A stretch of DNA of 64,000 nucleotides from Bondarzewia mesenterica. Its lineage: Eukaryota > Basidiomycota > Agaricomycetes > Russulales > Bondarzewiaceae. The DNA is taken from positions 1 to 64,000 of the forward strand of contig SGPL01000068.1 of the NCBI GenBank assembly GCA_004802705.1, written 5' to 3'. This document shows positions 23,045 through 34,177 of the stretch, in pieces. The position numbers and the translations under genes were made by a program. Numbering within the stretch: position 1 is the first letter of the stretch; every line of letters begins with the position of its first letter. The notes under the pieces were generated by a model. It saw only the letters and a list, made by a program, of their open reading frames with translations, did not search any database and had not been told where the DNA came from.

Positions 23045-23852
23045 GAAAAGAGGCCAAGGACAACCCAGAGCAAAAGTCGGCAAGCGACGGACAACGATAT
23101 TGAAGTGGCGAGTACTTGTGAAGGGAACGATCCCGGTCAGGCCTGATTTAAGTCGCTTATATAGAGGCTAGAGCTTGGAGTGACTGCACTACTATCAGCT
23201 CTGGTAAGGAATGTACGATCCCAACGAAAATTTCCTGTGACAGCGCGTGATTAAGAATGTTGACTTCGCAGAAACAATGGCTGCATGAGGGAATCAACAT
23301 TGCTTACCCAGTGTAACCCACTGCACCCATGCGGCAGCATGACGCCTTGACGTGTCCAAAGCATTGTATTTAACAAGTTAGCACTACCTCAGGCAGGCGC
23401 AGTGCCCCTCAAGAAGATGCACAGCGCTGTGAATGGTAATAAGTTTGAATATTTTCAAGGAAAACGTCAACACACTCCCGTTTCAGGTCTTTTGTAAATT
23501 CTGGCTAGGGCCTGACATGGATGAGGGAATCCGGGTGTGATTGCGTATTCGATGCGTATTAGGTCGGGTGTCATCAGGTCCAGGTTGGATGGCAGGTATC
23601 CAGTGGGCTGACCTGGTTTATAGTGTAGCTAAAAAGGGAGAACGGTGACCGCTCTCGGAGCTGTGCAGCTCTAGCATAAGTATATGTCACTCTCCTCTTG
23701 AACAATAGCCGCGCAAGACACGCACATACTGTCTGACTCCTTCACAGCAACCTCCGCCTTCTTCGAAAGTTTCAGCTGTGAGGAGCATGGTTCAGATATA
23801 TTGCTTGTTGGCCTTACGTTGATACTGTGGACGTGGCTCGAGTGCCCATTTG
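23045..23852. other. Intergenic, promoter side of DUF6533 gene
   Basis: No coding sequence recognised. AT/GC balance is ordinary and no repeat stands out. Confidence 0.4.
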
Positions 23853-24255
23853 GCGAATCCTTACAGAAGTACGTCACAAACCTGCTCGACCAAGCTAAAT
23901 CAGACATGGCTGGCGTCATGCCAAAAACGGCCTTCAAGGAAACTATGACTCACCTTGGACTCACCTGATTGAAAGCACCTCAAAGTTCCGCGCCGATGCT
24001 GAATTCTTTCAACTCCAGTCGGGTATCGAAGCAGCTCTCAACCGCGCTCGCATATATGCTGGAGGAAGCCAAGGCTGAGCGCTGAGTTCCCGTCGCCTGA
24101 AGAGACCCCATGGCATGAGGAACGCGCAACGATGGTGGCGAGCCTCATGTTGCGTATTGAGGACAACATTGTGCGCGTCGCTGGGCACCGTGGAATGCCT
24201 GAGCCTCTAGCCGCAGTCTAGCGTGTTCGAGGAGCACACCTTGCTGAGATCAGAC
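23853..24255 (+). pseudogene. Decayed gene fragment, copy B
   Basis: DNA match to copy A (20189-20650) from GGCGAATCCTTAC to the block encoding MVASLMLRIEDNIVRVAGH. It has additional indels (for example after ATGACTCACCTTGGA and a GAGCGCT insertion near 24080) and several stops. It lacks the 5' part of copy A. Both copies lie on the plus strand about 3.6 kb apart. Confidence 0.6.
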
Positions 24256-24804
24256 CTTGGGTGCAGCATCGTGTACTATACAGAATCGGGATGGAAACTC
24301 CCTTTTGTTGGCTTTCTATATTTGAGAGCTGTCTCACAGCTGGCCATGAGGTGCGTCCCTTTGCATCCTGGGTCGTTGACTCAAACGCATTAGGATACTC
24401 GCGGCCTGGCCTGCTCCAAGCGCTTGCCTTGACTCACTGGGAATGTATCGATTGATTATTTGGTGTCTCATGTTGTGTGGAGTGATAAGCTTTTGATGCC
24501 TGAGGCCTGAGAACTTGAGCACTCAGCTCACAGTCGTAATGAAGCATGTGTAGTTTGTAGTGAGCGGGAGGCCCGACTAGTTCATCATGAACTGACGGTG
24601 TACTGATATGGTATATTTTTCTAAATGGGGAAAGACTTCATCATGTTTGCCACAACAGCGCAGTCCGCAGCCACAAAGAGGCGCTCACCGTCATCATGCA
24701 GAATGTTCCTGCTTTGCAGCTTTCGACTCTCCTGGCAAAGACCTATCAGTAAGCTCACTTGAAGGCGATATATCTGAAGTATAATTTCCCCTCTATCTTC
24801 TATC
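24256..24804. other. Intergenic, no gene seen
   Basis: About 550 bases ahead of the next gene. No coding or repeat signal supported. Confidence 0.4.
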
Positions 24805-26503
24805 ATGATCGTCACGGACTCGAGTCCTTTGCGCAAAGATGGCCCCAGTCAGGGAGTAGCTGCGCAGCCCCTGGCACCTCCACCCCCACCTCCACCTTAT
24901 AACTATACAGGTTATGATGGTCAAACTCCTCAGAACGACCAGGCCACGACGCAAATATATATCACAGCTATAGAAGTTCCTCGCGAGTCCACAGCACGGC
25001 GGTTCTTCAAAGCGCTTATAGTCGCGCTTCTCATCTGGATGCTTGCGGGCATGCTTATACGCAGCTTTGTCGACCTGGCAGATCACGGGCACCATCGCCG
25101 TCCTTACATGGTAAGCACTCCAATGCCAGGGTTTAGGGTGCGCAATGTTCGACGCAAATACAGTCTTATCATTCTCAGGATGGGGATCCAGATTGGGACA
25201 GCGGCCATTGGCCTCCTCCTCCTCCCCTCGATATGCACCCCGAGGATCATGTCGTGAAGTGCGTTCAAGGTGCAGGTTGGACGCCCATCGGCTCTCGTGG
25301 CACTCACTCTGCCCAATACCTCGCAACGACGCAGTTTGAGTTGCCCTTCAACTCCGATCTACTCTTCGTCCTCTCTCGTGGCTCTCTTTCGCATGGAATC
25401 CTTCGTGTTATTGAGGATGAAAAAAACCAAACAAGGGATAAAGTAAACGTCACTGTTGATGTGCAGTATTACAGCCGGGAAGCTCTCGCGCGGGCAAGCT
25501 TGTGCTCCTTAAAGCGGAACCGAAATCAGCACGGAATTGGCATTTTCGTATGTGTTATGTAGGGATGAAAGAGACAAGCTTTGAAGCTTCCATTTTCTAG
25601 ACACCCGAACATCGAGGTGACGACCATGGCAGAGACGAACTCACTTTCGATGTGACTGTCCGTCTGCCTTCTTCTGGAAAAGACAGATCGTTCATCCCCG
25701 CCTTCGAGACCGACCTCCAATCGTTTGCACATGGTTTGGGTGACCTGGAATCAGCCTATTTCTTCGGCTCGATTTCCCTCAAATCGACCAACCTCCCCAT
25801 CGACGTCGAGGTAGGCTTGATTTATCTGAAACAATTGCCTTCATCCTGATGGCAATCTCAGTCCGTCTCGGTCAATAATGCGAGGATGTCTACGTCGAAC
25901 ACACCTATCAAGGGCTCGTTCAACATCTCGACGTCACTGGAGTTGACTACCACTAATGCGATCATTGATGTCGATGCATCCCTCTACAATTTAGACTCTG
26001 GTCATCCCACGTCTCTTTATATGACCACAAGTAATAGGTAAGTTATCTTTATCTTTCATACCTCCCATCTCATATATCTTCACAGCCCACTCAAAGCCGA
26101 CGTCGGCCTGTATCTCGCTGCCAATGCTTCCACCTCTGGCTCGTATAAAGTGGAAGCGTCGACATCGAACAGCCCACTTTCTCTCACCAACACCTATTCC
26201 CCGCCTGATTCAATCCTTCGGCTCTCGGCAAAAACATCTAATTCGCCTGCGCGCGTTAAGCTCGCGCCTGCCTATGAAGGCACTTTCCTCGTGAAAACGA
26301 CGATCTTTAGCCCCACGATTGATCGGGGACGTGATGTTGAGGATCCAGCTGGTAGGGACAGAACGAGGAGTATCGATGTGAAGAGCATGAAAGGCGGAAT
26401 GGTTATGGGAACGGCTAGTTGGGAGCCGTCGAATATTCCGAGGGGCAAGGCCGGGGTAGTTCAGCTTAGGACGTCGAACAGCCCGGCGGCCTTGTATTTT
26501 TGA
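24805..26503 (+). CDS. Single-pass membrane protein with repetitive beta domain, paralog 1
   Basis: ATG 24805 begins a short proline-rich cytosolic part (PPPPPPP) followed by a membrane helix (FFKALIVALLIWMLAGMLI, residues about 75-95). The large C-terminal part has repeated short strands of the type STSNTPIKGSFN, TTTNAIIDVDASL, TSNSPLSLTNTYSP and KTSNSPARVKLAP, and ends RTSNSPAALYF. The pattern resembles DUF7330/DUF4097-like beta-solenoid domains of basidiomycetes; that assignment is tentative. It probably has type II topology with the beta domain outside the cytosol. Introns at about 25108-25178, 25550-25600, 25811-25860 and 26037-26084. A paralog lies at 29813-31602. Confidence 0.82.
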
Positions 26504-26863
26504 GCAGTTGCCGCCAGTATATGTGCAAGAGCTTGGGATGTTTGAGGCTCGTGGTCACTGGGAAGACTTAAAGTATTCGCAGGTGGGTTTCGATATCTAT
26601 CAGTGATTCAAGTACGGTTACAATATATGTAGTATGCAATGTTCTGTTCTTCACCCTCTATTATTGGTACCCGACTCCGAACCTAACACCATTGTGGTTG
26701 TGACCTTTGGTCTATTGAGCGTGGGAATATCCAGATAAGAGATTGATCAAACATACCGAGTCAGTTCCGAGGCGTAAGTAGTTTCTATAGAGTCCGTAGA
26801 TAAATTTTTCCCTTACCACCTCACTCTCACTTGTATCGCTCCCAAAGCACTGAAATAAAGATC

Positions 26864-29270
26864 ATGTCTACTTACCACGTAGACGAGGCCGCAGGGTCAG
26901 ACACCACTGGCACTGGCGCCCCGGACGCGCCCTACCAGTCGATCGCGTTCGCACTCTTCACGCGCGGACAAGACGCCAAAGTGCTCGTCCGAAAAGATGC
27001 TGGCGCGCCGTATGACGAACCGACGCAGTCAGCCCTCAAGAAGGCCAAGAAAGGAGCAGACGGTTTGGAGAAGAAAAAGAAGAAGGCAGAGGAGCTGGCG
27101 GAGAGAGAGGCCAAGGCCAAGGGTGCTGAGCACGAGCATAGAGAGAAGTTGCTCGAGCAGAGCAAACAGATCAAGCTTTTGGAAGACGAGAATTTGCCTA
27201 AGGCAGTCAAGGTACGCTGTCATATTGTGTCCATCTCAAGGAGCCGAATTTTCTCATCTGGGGTGTCATAGGCAAAAATCGTGAACCTCGCCCCCCTGCG
27301 GTCGAAACGCATACGCGTGTTGGGATGGGTGCATCGCTTGCGTTTTCAAAAAGACATCATCTTCATTGTTCTCCGCGATGGGACTGGCTATCTTCAGGCA
27401 GTCCTATCCGGCCAAGTTGTGAGTTCCCAGAATCTTACTCCCATTTGTGCAGATCGTTTCGATAGCACGTATATCGACTGCGTCGCGTACAATCGAAGTG
27501 TGGAGCAAGAGCATGCTGTAGAGAGTTCGTGACTTCACTGCCGCTCGCGTGAGCAGCTTGACCGAGGAATAGTCAAAAATATGTTGTATGCCTTCTTTTG
27601 ACGTATTGCTGTGCGTGCGGTTCTCAATTGTAACTTCGGGAGCTCATTGGTCTTTTTTCATTTTGGATCAAGCTGTAGGCTATATAGCCGCCTTTCACCC
27701 ATTGTGACTGATCCGTATCCAGTCCCATGGTCCTGATGTGTTTCTTCCATCTAGGCACAAACGTATGATGCGCTTACACTTACGCTCGAGTCGACAGTGG
27801 AGCTCGTTGGCACTCTGCAGGAGGTCCCAGAGGGCAAGACAGCGCCAGGCGGTCATGAGCTATCGGTTGACTATTGGAAAGTCCTTGGTGCAGCACCAGG
27901 TGGTGATGACGCATTCACTAACCGACTGAACGAGGCGCGTGTTATGCATGCATTCTGTGATTCTTTTCTGTGCTCATACTTGACACCTGTCTGTACAGAA
28001 ATCTGATCCGTCAATCCAGGCAGATCTTCGACATCTTGTCCTGCGTGGCGAGAACGCGTCAAGCGTCCTTCGCCTCCGCGCTGCCCTTTTACGCGCTTTC
28101 CGCGACTCGTACGCAGAGCATCACCTACTTGAAGTCACACCACCATGTCTCGTGCAAACACAAGTTGAGGGCGGCGCGACATTGTTCAAACTCAATTACT
28201 ATGGACAGCCCGCATTCCTGACTCAGAGTTCACAATTGTACCTTGAGACATGTTTGCCGTCGCTGGGCGACGTGTTTTGCGTCCAAGAAAGTTTCCGCGC
28301 GGAAACAGGTGAGTGATTCCCGCTCGCGTGACTCCTTCGGCTCTCTGATATGCGTTGTAGCCACACCCGTCGCCATTTGAGCGAGTACACTCATCTCGAG
28401 GCCGAGTTGGCCTTCATCACGTTTGAGGACCTGATAAACCACATCGAGACGATCGTATGCTTGACTATTTATCTCAGAGTTCTGAGCGCTAATTCCTCAA
28501 TCAGATCTGCGAGACTGTCGACCGTCTGCTCCAGAACGAAGCGACCGCGGCTCTGATCAAGCAGCTCAACCCCTCGTTCCAGGCCCCCGCTCGCCCATTC
28601 CTACGCCTTTCCTATGTCGATGCCATCAAATGGCTGAACGAGCATAAAATCCAGCATGAAGCCGAAGACGCCGAGGGCAACCCAATCAAAGACGAGCATG
28701 GAAACATCAAGATGGTGGATCACGTCGTCGGGGATGACATTGCCGAGGCTGCAGAGAGACAGATGACGGATATCATCGGGACGCCTGTGTTTTTGTATGG
28801 GTTCCCGGCGGAACTTAAGGCGTTCTACATGCAGAAGATGCCTGGCGGGCCCGGGGAGGGAGGGAAGGTGTTCACGGAGAGCTGTGACTTGTTGATGCCC
28901 AACGTTGGTGAGATTGTCGGGGGCTCGATGAGGATTGCGGACATAGATGAGTTGTTGAAAGCATATGGACGGGAGGGCATCGACCCGGAGCCTTATTATT
29001 GGTTCACGGACCAGAGGAAGTACGGGACATGCCAGCACGGAGGGTATGGACTTGGAGTTGAGGTTTGTGCTTTCTCAAATGTGTATTTTCGATGGGATTG
29101 GTTAACATATGATAATGTCCTGGTTTACCTCAGCGTTTCCTGGCATGGTTGGCCAACAGGTATACTGTGCGGGAATGCTCTCTATACCCAAGGTCAATCT
29201 ATCCTTAATGCCTCTGCTCCTTCTAGTTAGCTCATGTTTATTTAGATGGCCGGGGCGTGCGACGCCTTAA
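26864..29270 (+). CDS. Asparaginyl-tRNA synthetase, cytosolic
   Basis: Class IIb synthetase charging tRNA-Asn. ATG 26864 starts the fungal N-terminal extension, including a Lys/Glu-rich coiled segment ([18 protein letters not shown]). The OB-fold anticodon domain has [19 protein letters not shown] and [11 protein letters not shown]. Catalytic motif 2 is [20 protein letters not shown], interrupted by an intron; the active-site region [21 protein letters not shown] is present, and motif 3 is [16 protein letters not shown], split by an intron. The end [15 protein letters not shown] is spread over the last two exons, TAA 29268-29270. Length about 570 residues, as expected. It sits between two paralogous membrane-protein genes, all three on the plus strand. 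Confidence 0.95.
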
Positions 29271-29428
29271 AGCTCAATCGTCGCCATAGGAGGTTTAGTT
29301 TCACAGTTGAGAAGAGATGATGCTGTGGTTATGGGTGCGATGTTCAGTCCATTTATCCGTTAGCAGGTTCTCTTGTGACTATTTTTCGTCGGTAGATCAG
29401 TAGAAATGTTATAAAAGATGTTGTATTC

Positions 29429-29454
29429 TGTTTGTTTGTTTGTTTGTTTGTTTT
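29429..29454. repeat. (TTTG)n microsatellite
   Basis: Six tandem TTTG units in the 3' region of the AsnRS gene. Confidence 0.9.
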
Positions 29455-29812
29455 GACTGGGGACTCTTTTACGTCTTCCTCATCTGAGATGAAATTTGGC
29501 TCGGGAAGGTCGCCGGTGACCCGCTGCGCACTGTGGTGCGGAGCATGAGTGTGGCTCTATGTAAGTACCGGCACGAACGGGCAGGATCCAGTGACGAAGA
29601 GGTGAGCTGTGACTGCGATTCGAGTGAGATATCCGCAGCATCTGACCAAACTTTTTCTTTCCATGTCTTTCCATACAGGATGGTAAGCGTGTAGCCGCTG
29701 ATGCAATCATAACCCCGACCTACGATATCTCTCGTTATCCGCAGTTGCGCAGTATGCAAAGTGCATTCTCGTCATAGGCAGCACTTCTTGCCCCGTTCTG
29801 TTTAAAACTAAG

Positions 29813-31602
29813 TTGGGTCCCAAAGAATGGGCTCCCATTTCCCATTCCCACCTTCTCATGAAAAATACAGTTTCTTTTATTCCTTCGGCGCGCAAAGGCG
29901 AGCACTGGCCTCAGAACTACAGTACGACGATGGGTGGAGTGCAGGGCTCACCTGCGTCGCCGACTTACCATCAGTCTTGTTGGCGTCCGAATGCAGGGTA
30001 TCAATCTGAAATTTGTTTCACACCAATACACGCTCCCCGCTCGTCCGCGTTCAAACGCTTCGCCAAAGCGTTTGTCTTCACCGCTCTCGCTTTGACTGTG
30101 GGAGGAATCCTCTTACACGGTTTCAGGCATCATTTGACATGGGCAAGTTCACGTTTTCTTTCTCATTGTTTTAGCCAGCATCTGACTCATCACCGAAATG
30201 ATCAATGCATTAGGACGAAGACTGGAAGTGGAATAGGTTCGGTAGCGGGCATTGGCCTTCCCCAACAGAACATGATATACCGACAGAGGATCATGAGCGC
30301 CTCGTGAAATGCGTGCGAGGCGCAGACTGGACACCCGTCGATGACAGTTCTGCAGTCTTCCCCCTGATGCAATTGGCCACGACGGAGTTCGACCTCCCGT
30401 TCTCCTCTGACTTACTTTTCTTTCTCTCCCGCGGCTCGCTTTCCTATGGCTCAATCCGGGTCCTCGAAGGCGATGAACCGGGAGAAAAGGATAGAGTCAC
30501 AGTCTCTGTCGACGTCGCGTTCCGCTCCCATGAGGCCCTCGCACGTGCCAATGTGTGCTCATTGACGAGTGGGGAGGGGAAGAATGGTATCGGTATTTTC
30601 GTAAGTAGCAGTCATTGATTTAACGACGATGCTTATCAGGGATCTGACTAACTATCGAAAGACACCTCATGACCACTCCCATCGCCCTTGGCAAGACTTG
30701 CTCAGGTTCGACGTCACTGTCCGACTCCCTTCCCCAGGTCCAGATGAGAAAGCATTCAATATTCCCGCCTTTCATACACACTTCTCCAATTTCAAGCATC
30801 ATTTCGGTGCCCTAGGTTCTGCGTACTCTTTCGGCACTGTTTTGCTCAAGTCTACCAATGCTCCTGTCGACATTAAGGTCGACACCTTTAGCTTGCCAGT
30901 AGGGGTTGGTTCTGACGCATGTTTTTTTCTCTCAGTCTATCGTCGCAGACCAGGGACACATAGTCACGACGAATGGACGGATCGAAGGTTCCTTCAATAC
31001 CTCGAGTTCACTTTCTTTAATCACTACGAACGGTGCCATCAGCATCGATGCGTCGCTGTTCAATGCGGACTCCGACCGTCCCACTGTCCTTTACACGAGC
31101 TCCATCAACGGGTATGTCTTCCTTCGCCGATCATTAATCATCCTTTCACATATCCTGCACGCATTACAGCGTTACGAAAGTAAACGTGTCCTTCTATGCG
31201 ACCGACACCAGCTCCCCGGGCTCCTTCTTTGTGAATACTAAAACCACCAACAGCCCTATCGACCTCCAAACGACCTACGCGCCGCCCGACTCCATTCTAC
31301 ACCTCTTCGCACACACCACGAATGCGCGGGCGGATGTCCACCTCCCACCCGCCTACGAGGGGACATTCGTCCTCACGACCACGAACTCGCAGACTTCGAT
31401 CGAGCAGCGTGAGGGGGTTGAGGATCCCGCTGGGAAGGGTAGGAAGAGGGTGATTCAAGTGCGCGATGTGGATAAGCGGGGCAGGATGGTGAAAGGAGAG
31501 GTCAGGTGGATGTCGGCCGATGCGGATGATGATTTGGATGCGGGAGAGAAAGGGGGGATAGTAGTGGGCACTACGAACAGCCCTGCGCGATTGATCGTTT
31601 GA
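29813..31602 (+). CDS. Single-pass membrane protein with repetitive beta domain, paralog 2
   Basis: Paralog of 24805-26503 with the same plan: polar N-terminus, helix FVFTALALTVGGILLHGF, then an exon with ERLVKCVRGADWTPV (compare VVKCVQGAGWTPI in paralog 1), FDLPFSSDLLFFLSRGSL, and strands such as STNAPVDIK, TTNGAISIDASLFN, TTNSPIDLQTTYAPPDSIL and LPPAYEGTFVLTTTNS. It ends TTNSPARLIV at 31602. The start is uncertain: ATG 29813, 29858 or 29932 all keep the frame open, and none is clearly better. Introns at about 30139-30220, 30601-30660, 30878-30935 and 31112-31168 match those of paralog 1 in position. Function unknown. Confidence 0.8.
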
Positions 31603-32165
31603 AGATACACGCTGTGGATCTATGTTCGCCTTTTGCATCACAGATACTTAGCTCACTGTTACAAGGGTTACAAGGGGTATCATGCCCCATTATCTCCTTG
31701 ACGGACGTCATGGTTTGATATAGATGAAACAACAACTTCACTGGGCTGCCTACCATGGAAATGTGCATAAAGACACCTTCAATTTCATTGTCACGACTGA
31801 TTCGGGTGTACAGCAGAAAATAGTTTCAATAGGTTTCCGCGGAGACTGTCAACTGTCACTTACAACTCACTGGTAACTGCGGACATCGTCATGCAGATCA
31901 ACCTACCGTCGACCGATCTTGTTAATGAATGGAGAAATAATTATGTCCGCATTGGTCGGCGACCACCCTAGACGCACGTCATGTCAACCGTATGTCTCGG
32001 AAGGCAGGTCGAGGTTTTGGTGCGATGCTCAGGACTTGCAATGACAGCCCATATCCCGCGTGAATACTGCTCGATCCGAGAGTTGAATCGTGATGCAAAT
32101 CATGCTCCGCGGATTTAAATGCAGTACCATAGCCGTTTTCTCTTGGAGCTCAGGCTCACCCCATT
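31603..32165. other. Convergent intergenic region
   Basis: 3' flanks of the membrane-protein gene (plus) and DPH5 (minus); no gene seen. Confidence 0.5.
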
Positions 32166-33398
32166 TCAATCAAATTCGCACCCATAAACGCTCCTCGCGA
32201 CCTCCTTCCACTTCACCTTATCCACCGCAAACGCGTCGGCGTACTCCGCCTCAAGATGATGCAGTCTCTTACCAACAATCACTAGACTGTGCAGCGGCTC
32301 GCCGAACACGTCTTTCGGTTGCTGCGCAAGCTCCTCGAGCGTGCCGCAGACGATACGCTGCGCGTCGCCGCCGCCGACGCGAGAGACGGCGATCGCGAGT
32401 GTCGAGTCGGGCAAAAGCGTCCCTCCGCCCCGCGCAGCTTCGATTTCGATGAGCTGGGAGACAGCAGTGTGGATTGTCATGTAGCGTGGTGGCTCGTATA
32501 TTTTTCGACCACTACAGGATCGAGTTTCAGTGTTCGTCAGATGCCCTGGAGTCCATAAAGTTGTGATTGAAAAGACGCACCGCGCCAAATTTTCTTCACT
32601 CTGCTCCTTCACCTTGATGTCGAGTAGCACGAGTGTGTGCATTCCGAGCCTTGCATTCTCCGCGATGCGGTCGTAGAAACTGTCTGGCTTCCACGTGTCC
32701 GTGAAGAAGACCAAGGAGACGGTCTGTCCAAAATTGTAAAGTTGGAGCCCGCAGGCGCCGATGGCGTTCATGATCGACGCATTGTGGATCACGCGAATGG
32801 GAATGTGCAGCGCGCGAGCGCGAAGAAGGATGTCCGTATGGGTTGTTGCGCTATGATACAAGTCAGTTGTCAATGAAGGAAGATAATCGGGAAATGAGTA
32901 AAAGAAATTCTATGCCCCGTGCCATACCACAAGTCGCATTCCAACGACAAAATTCACCTCCGGGCATGACCGAGTGAAACAGTTACTGCTTGCAAATGAA
33001 CTCACCCAAAAGGATCGCCGACAACCAAAAGCGAAACATCCTCCTTGTCGGCGTCACGCAATATCTCGTCACTCTGCGTCTCGACCATGTCGCGGTCAGC
33101 AAGTGTGAGTGTCTTTCCGTAAAACTCTTCCTTCCTTGCGCGTGCGAGTGAGTTCGCGGGACCTCATCGTACCATATAGGATTAAGCCGACTTGCCAGGC
33201 GCTCTTTCTGAACCATCAGTATACTCGTGTATGCCTCGAGATATACACGTGCAGAGCTTTTTACAGCCTGCAATACATTAGTGTCATTATGTATTGTCAT
33301 GAAGACGGAGAGAAAAGGAGATAGCTCATGTGTACCTCCAACCCCCGGATGGTGATATCTTTCTCATCGCACAACCCGAGTCCGATGACATAGAACAT
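32166..33398 (-). CDS. DPH5: Diphthine methyl ester synthase
   Basis: SAM-dependent methyltransferase of diphthamide synthesis on translation elongation factor 2. ATG 33398 starts [20 protein letters not shown]. Next exons encode [40 protein letters not shown] and [15 protein letters not shown] (SAM-binding). Then [40 protein letters not shown] and [19 protein letters not shown] follow, all near-invariant in the family. After a further intron the C-terminal part ([20 protein letters not shown]) ends at 32166. Full length, about 290 residues; every expected block is present. Confidence 0.95.
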
Positions 33399-34177
33399 GC
33401 TGTGTGACCTGAACACGAGTCTGAATCACGATTTATGGAAGACCTGAAGAGAGACCGAGGTAGCCCTGGACGTCCGAAGTTAAATAAGACATTGGGCTTC
33501 ACAAAACAGATATCGAATTGAAAACAAGTTTCTGCAAGATTTATCTCAACATAGATCGTAGAGGCACGACTCACAGATGAAATATGTGAGAAAGCTTGGG
33601 TGCAATGTTCGAATCCTGCGTTTGGCGGATGGAGACTTATGAGGAGACTGCAAAGAAATAATCTTGCGAAAATGGGAAGAATCTTCGCGCGCCCTGGAGA
33701 GATAAGATAAGATGTGATAATGAAGTACGTAGATCCGTGATGTTCAGTTGTGGTCCGTGTACCTCCGTGTACGTCCGGACACAACAAACAAATTACCGCA
33801 AGGTGAGCACCCTCCAATCAGGACTGATTTTATAGCAAAAACTGTTTCGCGAGGTGTCGTCTGGTGTCGTTGGCCTGTCTCTCACGAAACCTGACGTGCA
33901 GTTCTCGCCAAAATCTCCAAGGGCATAACTTGATCTTCTAGGTTCCAATCTTCAAGTACTGGGCCAGTGGTTACATCCGCCCTCATCAAAAATCGACGCT
34001 TCCAGTCTGATCAAATTTATCACCGGCTCGGTCTTCTCGGGAGCTCTTGTGGACCTGGTCAGGTCCGAGTGCCTAAGCGCGTAATTTACCCCAGTTGAAT
34101 CACCAAGTTCTCAAATAAAAATCCCGTCATCCTCCTGCAATCTTGACCACCACTATCCCCTCTCCCAATTACGAGCG
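33399..34177. other. Divergent promoter region, DPH5 / F-box gene
   Basis: About 780 bases between oppositely transcribed genes. No coding sequence recognised. Confidence 0.5.

Noticed and set aside
33590..33625. GTTCGAATCC resembling a tRNA T arm
   Set aside because: No pairing acceptor or anticodon stem can be drawn around it.
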